DNA from: Allocatelliglobosispora scoriae
Lineage (GTDB): Bacteria > Actinomycetota > Actinomycetes > Mycobacteriales > Micromonosporaceae
Assembly: GCF_014204945.1 (NCBI RefSeq)
Contig: NZ_JACHMN010000002.1
Location: 1,874,503-1,938,502 of the forward strand
Length of the DNA stretch: 64,000 nt
Direction of reading: 5' to 3'
In this document: positions 1 to 7,127 of the stretch, piece after piece
How positions within the stretch are numbered: position 1 is the stretch's first letter
Layout: each line of letters begins with the position of its first letter
Made by a program: the position numbers and the translations under genes
The notes under the pieces: model-generated
What the model was told of the DNA's origin: nothing
Database searches by the model: none
Seen by the model: only the letters and a program-made list of their open reading frames with translations

Positions 1-140
1 TCGGCAAGCTGGTCCGGGAGCGGTTCCCGAAGAGCGAGGTCAAGAGCCGCTCGCTCTACTTCTACGCCTTCATGCGCTCGATCACCTTCCGCCGCCTGCG
101 GATGCCGAAGCCGCGCGTGAAGCTCGGCGAGAGCTTCTAG
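1..140 (+). CDS. DUF3043 domain protein, C-terminal fragment
   Basis: Only the last 45 codons lie in the window; reading starts at base 3 and ends at the TAG at 138-140. The visible tail is very basic, with RERFPKSEVKSRSLYFYAF followed by RRLRMPKPRVKLGE. This resembles the C-terminus of actinobacterial DUF3043 proteins, small membrane proteins of unknown function. The assignment rests on this tail alone. A hairpin terminator follows directly. Confidence 0.6.
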   Translation, partial: GKLVRERFPKSEVKSRSLYFYAFMRSITFRRLRMPKPRVKLGESF

Positions 141-152
141 TCGTCACGGTCA

Positions 153-188
153 ACGGCGGCCCGCCCCGGATCCGGGGAGGGCCGCCGT
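153..188. terminator. Hairpin terminator
   Basis: A 15-bp stem with one mismatch (arms 153-167 and 174-188) and a 6-nt loop lies between the end of the DUF3043 gene and the end of the convergent globin gene. It has no T-run, as is common in high-GC actinobacteria, and could serve both strands. Confidence 0.6.
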
Positions 189-198
189 CGTCGTGTGC

Positions 199-570
199 CT
201 ACGCGGTGATGATGTCCGGTGCCACCGCGGTGAGCGTTTCGTTGACGTGCGTGATGACGTGCTCGGGCACCCCGAGCTCGACCAGGACGGCGATCAGGTG
301 CGCGCCGACCCTGGCGTAGTCGTCCGAGGTGATGGAGAGGTGTGCGTGCGCCTGCGACAACTCCCGGCCGGAGTAGGCGTCGGGCCCGCCGAGCACGGTG
401 GTGAGGAGCGCCACCTGGTGCTGCCGAAGCACTTCGATGTCGATGCCGTCGAAGAACTCGGCGGTCTGCGGATCGGCGAGCAACCGCTCGTAGAAGCGCC
501 GGACAGCCTCCTCGACGGCTTCGCTGCCGCCGATCTCCTCGAACATCGGGGGTGTGACATCCACGCTCAT
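199..570 (-). CDS. Group I truncated haemoglobin
   Basis: The 123-aa protein has the size of a truncated haemoglobin (2-on-2 globin), a haem protein that binds O2 or NO in the cytoplasm. The N-terminal half carries FEEIGG, then VRRFYERLLADPQTAEFF, as in GlbN. AHAHLSITSDDYARV in the second half contains the expected proximal histidine, followed by the helix G/H segment HLIAVLVELGVP. The ATG is preceded by a GGAGG ribosome site. It stands alone between converging and diverging neighbours, so the context adds nothing about its role. NO detoxification is likely from the family but unproven. Confidence 0.88.
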   Translation of the reverse strand: MSVDVTPPMFEEIGGSEAVEEAVRRFYERLLADPQTAEFFDGIDIEVLRQHQVALLTTVLGGPDAYSGRELSQAHAHLSITSDDYARVGAHLIAVLVELGVPEHVITHVNETLTAVAPDIITA

Positions 571-678
571 GAGAGCCTCCGCTCATGGCTGTGACTGAAC
601 CGTGCGTGCCACCTCAGGCTAGGTTCCGACCCGGCGGGCCACCACCGCTGAAGCGGTACTCCCGCCCCGTCGCTGCGA

Positions 679-684
679 TAGGTT
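679..684 (+). promoter_or_regulatory. -10 box of a probable leaderless transcript
   Basis: TAGGTT ends 6 nt before the ATG at 691, and there is no Shine-Dalgarno sequence. The transcript should begin at or next to the start codon. Confidence 0.55.
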
Positions 685-690
685 CGGCCC

Positions 691-1326
691 ATGTCGTTCA
701 CGGGCTTCCCCGACGAGGCACTGGCGTTCTATGAGGGGCTCCAGGCCGACAACTCCAAGACCTATTTCACCAAGCACCGGGAGGTCTACGACCGCTCGGT
801 GAAGGCGCCGATGCAGGCGCTGGTCGCCGAGCTCAGCGACGAGTTCGGCGAGTGCCGGCTCTTCCGGCCGCACCGCGACGTGCGCTTCGCCAAGGACAAG
901 TCGCCCTACAAGACGCACCAGGGCGCGTTCTGCGACCTGGACCCGGGAATCGGCTTCTACGTCAGCATCGACGCCGACGGGATCGTCACCGCGGGCGGCT
1001 TCCACTCCCCGGATCGCGAGCAGACCCTGCGCTACCGGACGGCGGTCAACGACGACGTGCTCGGCGACCTGCTCGTCGGCATCCTCGGCAAGCTGACGAA
1101 GGCCGGGTTCACCCGGAGCGGTTCGCAGGTGAAGACCCGGCCGCGCGGCTGCCCCGCCGATCACCCCCGGCTGGAGCTGATGCGCCACGAGTCGCTCACC
1201 GTGCACCGCCGCTACCTCCCCGATGACGAGATGCACAGCCCGAAGATGCTGGCGAACGTCCGCCGGGACTGGAAGGCGATGCGCCCGCTGCTCGACTGGA
1301 TCGACAAGAACATCGGTCCCGCCTGA
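691..1326 (+). CDS. DUF2461 domain-containing protein
   Basis: The 211-aa protein matches the DUF2461 (TIGR02453) family over its whole length. It starts MSFTGFPDEALAFYEGL, has the conserved NSKTYFTKHREVYD segment, then FRPHRDVRFAKDKSPYKTH near residue 70, and ends with a tryptophan-rich helix. The family is widespread in actinobacteria and has no established biochemical activity. The start is set by a -10 box 6 nt upstream. It converges with a membrane-protein gene only 4 bp away. Confidence 0.88.
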   Translation: MSFTGFPDEALAFYEGLQADNSKTYFTKHREVYDRSVKAPMQALVAELSDEFGECRLFRPHRDVRFAKDKSPYKTHQGAFCDLDPGIGFYVSIDADGIVTAGGFHSPDREQTLRYRTAVNDDVLGDLLVGILGKLTKAGFTRSGSQVKTRPRGCPADHPRLELMRHESLTVHRRYLPDDEMHSPKMLANVRRDWKAMRPLLDWIDKNIGPA

Positions 1327-1330
1327 TGGA

Positions 1331-1831
1331 TCAGCTCTCCGACTCCGGGCGGGGAGCCATGTGCACCGCCCAGGCGATCTGGACGCCGAGGAAGACCAGC
1401 AGGCAGAGCAGGATGCCCTCCACCTGGAGCGGGGTCAGCCCCAGGTGGAGCGCCTTCGGCAGGCCGGGGAAGAGCGCGACCACGGCCACGACGGCGTAGA
1501 GCGGCGCCACGATGAAGCGCAGCGCCGCCGCGACGAGGCCGCCGTCGCGGATCCGGTCCACCATCGGTGCGAGCAGGATGACGCCGATCGCCCCGGCGAT
1601 CCCGGCGATCGCGAAGGACGACCGCCACAGCGCGGGCACGTCCGGCGCCACCTGCGAGAGCAGCGCCATCGTGCCCGGGATCAGGAACTGCAGCGAGACC
1701 AGGTAGGCCATCCGGCGCCCCGAGGCCCCCCGGTCCCCCACCTCCGGCCGGTCCCGCATCGCCACCCACCAGAGCCCGAGCAGGGTGAAGTTGATCGCCG
1801 AGACCACGCCGTAGAAAGCGTTGAGATCCAT
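1331..1831 (-). CDS. Small integral membrane protein
   Basis: This 166-aa protein has about five hydrophobic stretches, for example NFTLLGLWWVAM near residue 15, SLQFLIPGTMALLS near 46, and two or three more to the C-terminus, ending in a short acidic tail. I see no catalytic or transport signature. A TACCGT -10 box 7 nt before the ATG supports this start as leaderless. The adjacent azlD and azlC genes run the same way but have their own spacing. The function is unknown. Confidence 0.75.
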   Translation of the reverse strand: MDLNAFYGVVSAINFTLLGLWWVAMRDRPEVGDRGASGRRMAYLVSLQFLIPGTMALLSQVAPDVPALWRSSFAIAGIAGAIGVILLAPMVDRIRDGGLVAAALRFIVAPLYAVVAVVALFPGLPKALHLGLTPLQVEGILLCLLVFLGVQIAWAVHMAPRPESES

Positions 1832-1838
1832 GTACCCG

Positions 1839-1844
1839 ACGGTA
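1839..1844 (-). promoter_or_regulatory. -10 box of a probable leaderless transcript
   Basis: On the minus strand TACCGT lies 7 nt before the ATG at 1831, without a Shine-Dalgarno sequence. Confidence 0.5.
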
Positions 1845-1858
1845 CCGATTTGTCGCTT

Positions 1859-2173
1859 TTAGCGGATGCCCAACAGCCGAAGTCCCGCGGCTACGGCGGC
1901 GGCGGCCACGACCACCACGACGAAGGGGGCCTTCCGCCACGCCAGGACCGCGCCGACCAGCACCCCGGCCGGTCGGGCGAGGCCGATCGAGATCCGGTCG
2001 CCGTCGGTGAAGACCGAGGTCGCGACGAGTGCCGCCAGCAGGGTCACCGCCGCGATCGGGAGCAGGTGCTTCAGCCGGTCCGGCAGCACCAGCCGGTCGT
2101 GCAGCAGCACACCGGCGAGGCGCACCCCATAGGTCCCGGCGGCGAGCGCCAGGATCACCCAGGCGGCGGTCAT
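1859..2173 (-). CDS. azlD: AzlD family branched-chain amino acid transport subunit
   Basis: This 104-aa polytopic protein has three to four membrane segments (WVILALAAGTYGVRLAG, LLPIAAVTLLAALVATSVF, and a valine/alanine-rich C-terminal helix). AzlD is the small partner of AzlC in a branched-chain amino acid exporter of the cytoplasmic membrane. Its ATG overlaps the azlC stop by 4 bp (ATGA), so the two are translationally coupled. Substrates beyond the family assignment cannot be read from sequence. Confidence 0.85.
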   Translation of the reverse strand: MTAAWVILALAAGTYGVRLAGVLLHDRLVLPDRLKHLLPIAAVTLLAALVATSVFTDGDRISIGLARPAGVLVGAVLAWRKAPFVVVVVAAAAVAAGLRLLGIR

Positions 2174-2835
2174 GGCGTACCCCCCGGTTTGATCATGAGA
2201 GCCGCCGCCAGACCGACCAGCGAGAGCAGGACGGGCAGGCCCGCCGGGAGCAGCGGCGTGGTCGCGACCGCGATCACCGCGCCCGCCCCGGCCGCGACGC
2301 GCGCCGCGGAGTCGCGCAGCGAGGGCAGGAGCAGGGCGAGCAGGCCGGCCGGGAAGGCCGCGTCCAACCCGAAGGTCTCCGGGTCCCCCACGGCGTTTCC
2401 GATGAGTACGCCGACCACGGTGCCCAGGTTCCACAGCACGAACAGGGTGCCGCCCACCAGCCAGAAGGAACGCCGCTTGCGACCCGGATCGGGCTCCGCC
2501 ATCGTGAACGCGGTCGACTCGTCGATCAGGATGTGCGAGCCCAGCAGCTTCGACGGCAGCGAGTCGCCGATGTATCCGCCGATCGCCAGCCCGAACGGGA
2601 AGTGCCTGCTGTTGATCAGGATGCCGCCGACGACCGCGGCGATCGGGTTGCCGACGCCGAGCAGCCCGGCGGCGAGGAACTGCGACCCGCCGGCGAAGAC
2701 GATGAGCGACATGGCGATCGGCACCCACGGTTCCAGCCCGTTGGCGACGGCGATGGCCCCGTAGGACAGCCCGATCACGCCGGCCGCAGCCCCTATGGCG
2801 AGCGCGTCCCGCACCAGCGCCCTATCGGTGATCAC
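2170..2835 (-). CDS. azlC: AzlC family branched-chain amino acid exporter
   Basis: From the chosen GTG the protein is 221 aa and shows AzlC hallmarks: GLSYGAIAVANGLEPW near the N-terminus, FAGGSQFLAAGLL, then INSRHFPFGLAIG and HILIDESTAFTMAE in the middle, followed by hydrophobic helices. It forms the exporter with AzlD. A longer reading from a TTG at 2898 adds 21 poorly conserved residues and would begin inside the intergenic repeat. I prefer the GTG at 2835 because TACGTT lies 8 nt upstream and the AzlC domain starts soon after it. Confidence 0.85.
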   Translation of the reverse strand: MITDRALVRDALAIGAAAGVIGLSYGAIAVANGLEPWVPIAMSLIVFAGGSQFLAAGLLGVGNPIAAVVGGILINSRHFPFGLAIGGYIGDSLPSKLLGSHILIDESTAFTMAEPDPGRKRRSFWLVGGTLFVLWNLGTVVGVLIGNAVGDPETFGLDAAFPAGLLALLLPSLRDSAARVAAGAGAVIAVATTPLLPAGLPVLLSLVGLAAALMIKPGGTP

Positions 2836-2843
2836 GGTTGGTG

Positions 2844-2849
2844 AACGTA
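2844..2849 (-). promoter_or_regulatory. -10 box upstream of azlC
   Basis: On the minus strand TACGTT lies 8 nt before the GTG at 2835. It fits the leaderless pattern seen across this window and supports the shorter azlC. Confidence 0.45.
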
Positions 2850-2892
2850 ACGGGCTGTGGGGGGTCGTGCAAGTTACATACCGATGGTTGGT

Positions 2893-3031
2893 CACCAAGA
2901 TCGCCGCAACTCTTGAAGAGTTGGTGTTATTACGGGCTTGATCATGTTCTCGCGGCGTGAAATGGGCACGCTTTGCTGCAAAGCGTCACCGCCGATAGCA
3001 CCAACTCTTCAAGAGTTGCGGCGATCTTGGT
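2893..3031. repeat. Inverted pair of repeat family A (copies 1 and 2)
   Basis: Arms 2893-2925 and 2999-3031 are 33-bp perfect inverse copies. Each contains the 17-bp palindromic core CAACTCTTGAAGAGTTG (2907-2923; inverse at 3002-3018) and a GATCGCCG flank. The 73-bp spacer holds a small GCTTTG/CAAAGC hairpin. The pair fills the gap between azlC and the MFS gene. Further copies of the core occur near 24.4, 28.6, 46.7, 50.65 and 59.06 kb. Confidence 0.85.
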
Positions 3032-3033
3032 GG

Positions 3034-4293
3034 CTACCGGTAGGCGGGCTCGGGCTGCGGGGTGGCGACGGTGGGCGGGACGTGCGTGAGGGCTCCGCGG
3101 AGCGGGCGGAGGCTCGCCAGGGCCAGGGCCAGCGCAGCGGCTCCGGCCAGCAGCGGGAGCAGGAAGGCAGCCTGGTAGCCGTGGCTGTCGGCGAGACGGC
3201 CCGCCGCTGCGGCACCCAGCGCCACACCCGCCACCACGCCGGAGGCGAGCAGGGTCATCACGGTGCCCGCGCGGCGGGCGGGGGTGATGGCGTTGGCGAC
3301 GCCGTAGACGCTGATCAGGTACGGCGCGCTGACGACACCGATGACCGCCATCGCGACCAGGACGCCGACCAGGGTGCCCGGCATCACGACGAGGAGCGCA
3401 CCGCCGGCGGCCAGGGCGATCGCGGCGACCACATAGCGGGTGAGCAGCCCGATCCGCGCCGGGATCCAGGCGGTGGCGAGCCCGGCGATGGCGCTGCCGA
3501 CGCCGAGGACGGCGTAGATGAGCCCGGCCGAACCGGAGGCGCCGACCGACGACGCATAGGCCGTCACACCGGTCTGGGTGGCGCCGAAGACGGCGCCGAT
3601 CGCCACCATCGCCACGACCAGGGCGATCACGGCTGCGATCGGGAGCCGGACCGCGACAGCCGCGGCCCGGGGCGCCCTCACGACGGGCGGCGCGGTGCGG
3701 TGCAGGGCGAACGGGACAGCCGCCGCGACGGTGAGACCGGCTGCGACGAGCAGCGGCGCCGAGGGCGAGCCGAGCACCGCCACGAGCCCGACGAGCGCCG
3801 GTCCGGCCATGTAGGAGAGTTCGTCGGCGGCACCCTCATAGGAGAACGCCGTCGGCAGGTTCCGCTGCTCACCCCGGTCGCCGAGCAGGGCGGCCCACCG
3901 TACGCGTACCAGCGGACCCACCTGCGGAGTCGCGAAGCCGGCGGCCGCCGCGAGGAGGCCGACCACGACGGGCGTCGCGCCGGTCCGGACCGCGACCACG
4001 ACGGCGACGAGCGCCGCGGCGTCGATGAGGGCGGCGACGGCACCGACGAGCCGCTGCCCGTGCCGGTCGGCGAGCGCACCCACGACCGGACCACCGAGCG
4101 CGGCACCGATCCCGTAGGCGGCGGCGACGGCACCCGCGACGGCGAAGCTGCCGGTCGCGACCGCGACGAGCGTGATCACGCCGAGCGGGCCCATCGCGGC
4201 GGGGAGGCGGGCGAGGAAGGAGAGGCCGAGAAACCCGGGCCCGGTCACGCGGACGAGACCGCGATAACCGGCGGGAGAAGTGACGACTGACAC
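3034..4293 (-). CDS. MFS transporter
   Basis: From the GTG at 4293 this is a 419-aa protein with about 12 hydrophobic helices. The loop between helices 2 and 3 carries GGPVVGALADRHGQRLVGAV, the typical MFS D-R-x-G-x-R/K-type motif. A second half-like start appears near VRLPIAAVIALVVAMVAIG. The GTG is preceded by GGAG at 6 nt and gives the family-like opening MSVVTSPAGYRGLVR. In-frame ATGs at 4338 and 4320 would add up to 15 residues without a convincing ribosome site. The substrate is unknown; drug or metabolite efflux is the usual role of such proteins. Confidence 0.82.
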   Translation of the reverse strand: MSVVTSPAGYRGLVRVTGPGFLGLSFLARLPAAMGPLGVITLVAVATGSFAVAGAVAAAYGIGAALGGPVVGALADRHGQRLVGAVAALIDAAALVAVVVAVRTGATPVVVGLLAAAAGFATPQVGPLVRVRWAALLGDRGEQRNLPTAFSYEGAADELSYMAGPALVGLVAVLGSPSAPLLVAAGLTVAAAVPFALHRTAPPVVRAPRAAAVAVRLPIAAVIALVVAMVAIGAVFGATQTGVTAYASSVGASGSAGLIYAVLGVGSAIAGLATAWIPARIGLLTRYVVAAIALAAGGALLVVMPGTLVGVLVAMAVIGVVSAPYLISVYGVANAITPARRAGTVMTLLASGVVAGVALGAAAAGRLADSHGYQAAFLLPLLAGAAALALALASLRPLRGALTHVPPTVATPQPEPAYR

Positions 4294-4369
4294 AGGGAAC
4301 TCCGGATGCAGAGGCGCCATGCCCGCCGTCCCACCCATCCGACGGACCCCTGACGGCCCTGTGCGTTGA

Positions 4370-5344
4370 TCACGTTACCGGTTCGACCCCCGCCGGGGAC
4401 AGGTAGAGGCGCGAGATCACATCTTCGATCGCGGGTTCGGCGATCGCGAGGTCGCGCAGGGTGCCGAGGGACACCAGGCGGGCCACGAGATCGCCGACCT
4501 CGGCGTGCGCGTCGAGCGCGAAGGTGATCCGCGTCCCCTCGACCGACTCGACCGAGACACCCGGTAGCTCCACGACGGTGGTGAGCGGCGTGTCCAGCTC
4601 GACGACGACGCGGCGCCGCGAGCCGTAGCGGGCGTGCAGCTCCGACAGGCTCCCGTCGTGGACGACCCGGCCGTGGTCGATGACGACGATGCGCCGGCAG
4701 AGCCGCTCGATGTCGGCGAGGTCGTGGGTGGTGAGCACGATGGTCGTGTCGCCGCGGCGGCCCAACTCGGCGAGGAAGCCGCGCACCGCCTGCTTGCTGA
4801 GCACGTCGAGACCGATCGTCGGCTCGTCGAGGAAGATCACCTCGGGGCTGTGCAGCAGGGCGGCGGTGAGCTCGCCGCGCATCCGCTGGCCGAGCGAGAG
4901 CTGGCGGACCGGGGTGTCGAGGAAGGCGTCGAGGTCGAGCAGTTCCCGGCAGCGGCGCAGGGCGGCCGCGTGATCGCCCGGCGGCACCCGGAAGACGTGC
5001 CGCATCACCTCGAAGGAGTCCCGCAGCGGCAGGTCCCACAGCAGCGCCGAACGCTGGCCGAAGACGACGCCGATCCGCGCGGCGAGCTTGCGGCGCTGCG
5101 GCACCGGGGTGAAACCGCAGACGGTCAGCTCGCCGCTCGACGGCATGAGTACGCCCGTCAGCATCTTCAGCGTCGTGGACTTCCCGGCGCCGTTGGGCCC
5201 GAGGTAGCCGAGGAGTTCGCCGCGCTCGACGGTGAGATCGATCCCGGCGACCGCCTCGACGACGCGGGACTCCCGGCGGAAGCGGCCCACCTTGGCCTTG
5301 ACGACGAACTCCTTGCGCAACCCGCGTACCTGGATGACCGTCAT
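4370..5344 (-). CDS. ABC transporter ATP-binding protein (ABC-2 exporter)
   Basis: This 324-aa ATPase has a Walker A at GPNGAGKST (about residue 53), signature LSLGQRMRGELTAALLHSP, Walker B VIFLDEPTIGLD and H-loop TTHDLADIERL. The first residues show the long insertion before the strand leading to Walker A typical of ATPases paired with DUF990-type permeases. The ATG overlaps the preceding permease by 4 bp. With the two upstream permease genes it forms a complete exporter operon. The cargo is unknown. Confidence 0.92.
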   Translation of the reverse strand: MTVIQVRGLRKEFVVKAKVGRFRRESRVVEAVAGIDLTVERGELLGYLGPNGAGKSTTLKMLTGVLMPSSGELTVCGFTPVPQRRKLAARIGVVFGQRSALLWDLPLRDSFEVMRHVFRVPPGDHAAALRRCRELLDLDAFLDTPVRQLSLGQRMRGELTAALLHSPEVIFLDEPTIGLDVLSKQAVRGFLAELGRRGDTTIVLTTHDLADIERLCRRIVVIDHGRVVHDGSLSELHARYGSRRRVVVELDTPLTTVVELPGVSVESVEGTRITFALDAHAEVGDLVARLVSLGTLRDLAIAEPAIEDVISRLYLSPAGVEPVT

Positions 5345-6189
5345 GACCCCGTGCTCCTGTAGTGGCGGACGCCGGTGCGCCAGACCAGGGCGGCGAGCCC
5401 CACGGCGACGAGCGCGACGAGCGGCGATGCCCAGCCGGTGAGCTCGGGCAGGCCCAGCGGATCGGGCAGCTCCAGCAGCACCAGCGCGGGATAGTAGGCG
5501 ACGAACCCGAAGCCCAGCCCGTATGCGAAGACGCGCCGGAAGAGCTGGCCGTAAACGGTGATCGGATAGGTGCTGAAGTCGCGCCCGCCGTAGGTCACGG
5601 TGGCGGCGATCTCGCCGGACTCGATCCACCAGAACGCCACCGCCGAGGCGGCGACGAAGATCGAGCCGAAGAGCGCGGCACCGGCGATCGGGGCGACCAC
5701 CACCAGCACGGCCTTCGCCGGGGTCCACGCCACATCGGCGAGGACCAGGGCCACCACCAGGATCGTGACGGCGTAGAGGACCCTGCCGATCCGGCGTACG
5801 CCGAAGTCGAGCGCGAGGAGCTGCGACAGCACCCCGAGCGGCCGGATCAGCACGGTGTCGAGGGTCCCGGTGCGGACATACATCCGGATCCGCTCGATGT
5901 TGCCGACGGCGAGGTCGGCGACGTTGAAGGCGACCATGCCGAGGGCGAACATCACCAGCACCTGCGGCCGGGTGAAGCCGCCCAGCGACGGGGTGACCTG
6001 GAAGAGCACGATCACGGTCAGCAGGTCCCCGCCGAGCAGCGCGAAGTTGCCGACCATGTCGAGCCAGAAGGAGGCGCGGTAGGACGCCTGGCCGCGTACC
6101 TGTGCCTTGAGCAGCTCCCAGTAGGGCGTCAGCCGAGTCCCCGGAGCTCCCTCGCTTCGCTCGCTCACTCCTCGCGCCAGCTCACCCAC
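5341..6189 (-). CDS. ABC-2 family permease, DUF990-like (second permease)
   Basis: This 282-aa protein has six predicted membrane segments and the family motif MYVRTGTLDTVLIRPLG in the middle, as in ABC2_membrane_6 (DUF990) permeases. It overlaps the ATPase gene by 4 bp and the upstream permease by 8 bp, so all three are probably co-translated. The GTG at 6189 is listed; a GTG at 6168 would drop seven residues and also fits, because the first 18 residues are not hydrophobic or conserved. Confidence 0.85.
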   Translation of the reverse strand: MGELARGVSERSEGAPGTRLTPYWELLKAQVRGQASYRASFWLDMVGNFALLGGDLLTVIVLFQVTPSLGGFTRPQVLVMFALGMVAFNVADLAVGNIERIRMYVRTGTLDTVLIRPLGVLSQLLALDFGVRRIGRVLYAVTILVVALVLADVAWTPAKAVLVVVAPIAGAALFGSIFVAASAVAFWWIESGEIAATVTYGGRDFSTYPITVYGQLFRRVFAYGLGFGFVAYYPALVLLELPDPLGLPELTGWASPLVALVAVGLAALVWRTGVRHYRSTGS

Positions 6190-7033
6190 CCTGCACCACC
6201 AGCTTGCGCTCGGCGCGGCGCTGGACGAGGAAGCAGAGCCCGATCAGCGCGGCGGCCCACGCGATCTGTCCCCCGACGATGGCGAGCTGCCCGGTGAGCC
6301 CGTCCCGCTCGACCAGGACGTCGAGCGGTGCCTGGAGCATCGACGGCATCGGGGTGCCGATCCAGATGAGAAGCAGCAGCGGTTCGGGCAGGAAGCGCAG
6401 CGGGAAGTAGAGCCCGGCGAGCAGCCCGGAGCAGACGAGCCAGACGAGGTTGACCCCTCGGCTGTCCATCAGCCAGAACGAGGCCGCATTGACAAGATAA
6501 CGACAGCCGAAGCTGATCACGACGCCGAGCACGATCGACGCCGCGCCGAGCGGATAGGTGGGCCAGCGCTGCGGCACGTAGAGCGTGAAGCAGAGCGCCC
6601 CGACCAGCATCGGGGCGAAAAACCTGGTCAGGAAGGCGTAGGCGGCCCGGCCGAGGTCGGCGGCGAGGAAGTAGACGACCGGGTGCTGCGGACGCAGCAG
6701 GTCCATCACGACGTCGCCGGAGCGGATCCGGTCGGCGAGGTCGTTCCAGCCCCACAGCAGCAGCACGCCGAGCAGGCCCTGGCCGAGCCAGACGAAGCTG
6801 AGCAGCTGAGCCTCGGAGTAGCCCGCGGCGGCACCGCCGACGACCGTCACGGCGATCATCACGTAGCTGCGAAGAAAGCCGAACATCGAATTGGTGACGG
6901 TCGCGGCTACGGTTGCTTGACGATAAGTGGCATAGCGACGGAAACCGGCTGCGGCTATTGCCCCATTTCGTCCAAGCGCTTCGGTGAAGTTTTCGGCCGT
7001 GTGCCGAGCCGCAGTAGCGGTGATTAAGCCCAC
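6182..7033 (-). CDS. ABC-2 family permease (first permease)
   Basis: This 283-aa polytopic protein is the first gene of the exporter operon. It carries RIRSGDVVMDLLRPQHPV near residue 110, equivalent to the RTGTLDTVLIRPLG motif of its partner, so the two permeases are homologous and probably form a heterodimer. The GTG at 7033 has GGGAGG 7 nt upstream. The reading frame stays open further upstream, but that part is the promoter region shared with the divergent WG-repeat gene. Confidence 0.83.
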   Translation of the reverse strand: MGLITATAARHTAENFTEALGRNGAIAAAGFRRYATYRQATVAATVTNSMFGFLRSYVMIAVTVVGGAAAGYSEAQLLSFVWLGQGLLGVLLLWGWNDLADRIRSGDVVMDLLRPQHPVVYFLAADLGRAAYAFLTRFFAPMLVGALCFTLYVPQRWPTYPLGAASIVLGVVISFGCRYLVNAASFWLMDSRGVNLVWLVCSGLLAGLYFPLRFLPEPLLLLIWIGTPMPSMLQAPLDVLVERDGLTGQLAIVGGQIAWAAALIGLCFLVQRRAERKLVVQGG

Positions 7034-7127
7034 GCCGTACCCTCCCGATGCGACCTCTTCACATTCCGGCCGAGTGAGCCTACTCGCCGGGCGAAGCTGC
7101 GCGCTGATCGTTTCCTGGAGGTGGGGC

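Noticed and set aside
2836-2898. N-terminal extension of AzlC to a TTG at 2898
   Set aside because: It would start inside the repeat and adds residues without membrane or family similarity. A TACGTT box supports the GTG at 2835.
5341-7033. Drug-resistance label for the ABC exporter
   Set aside because: DUF990-type exporters have varied cargo, and no resistance or biosynthesis gene is adjacent.
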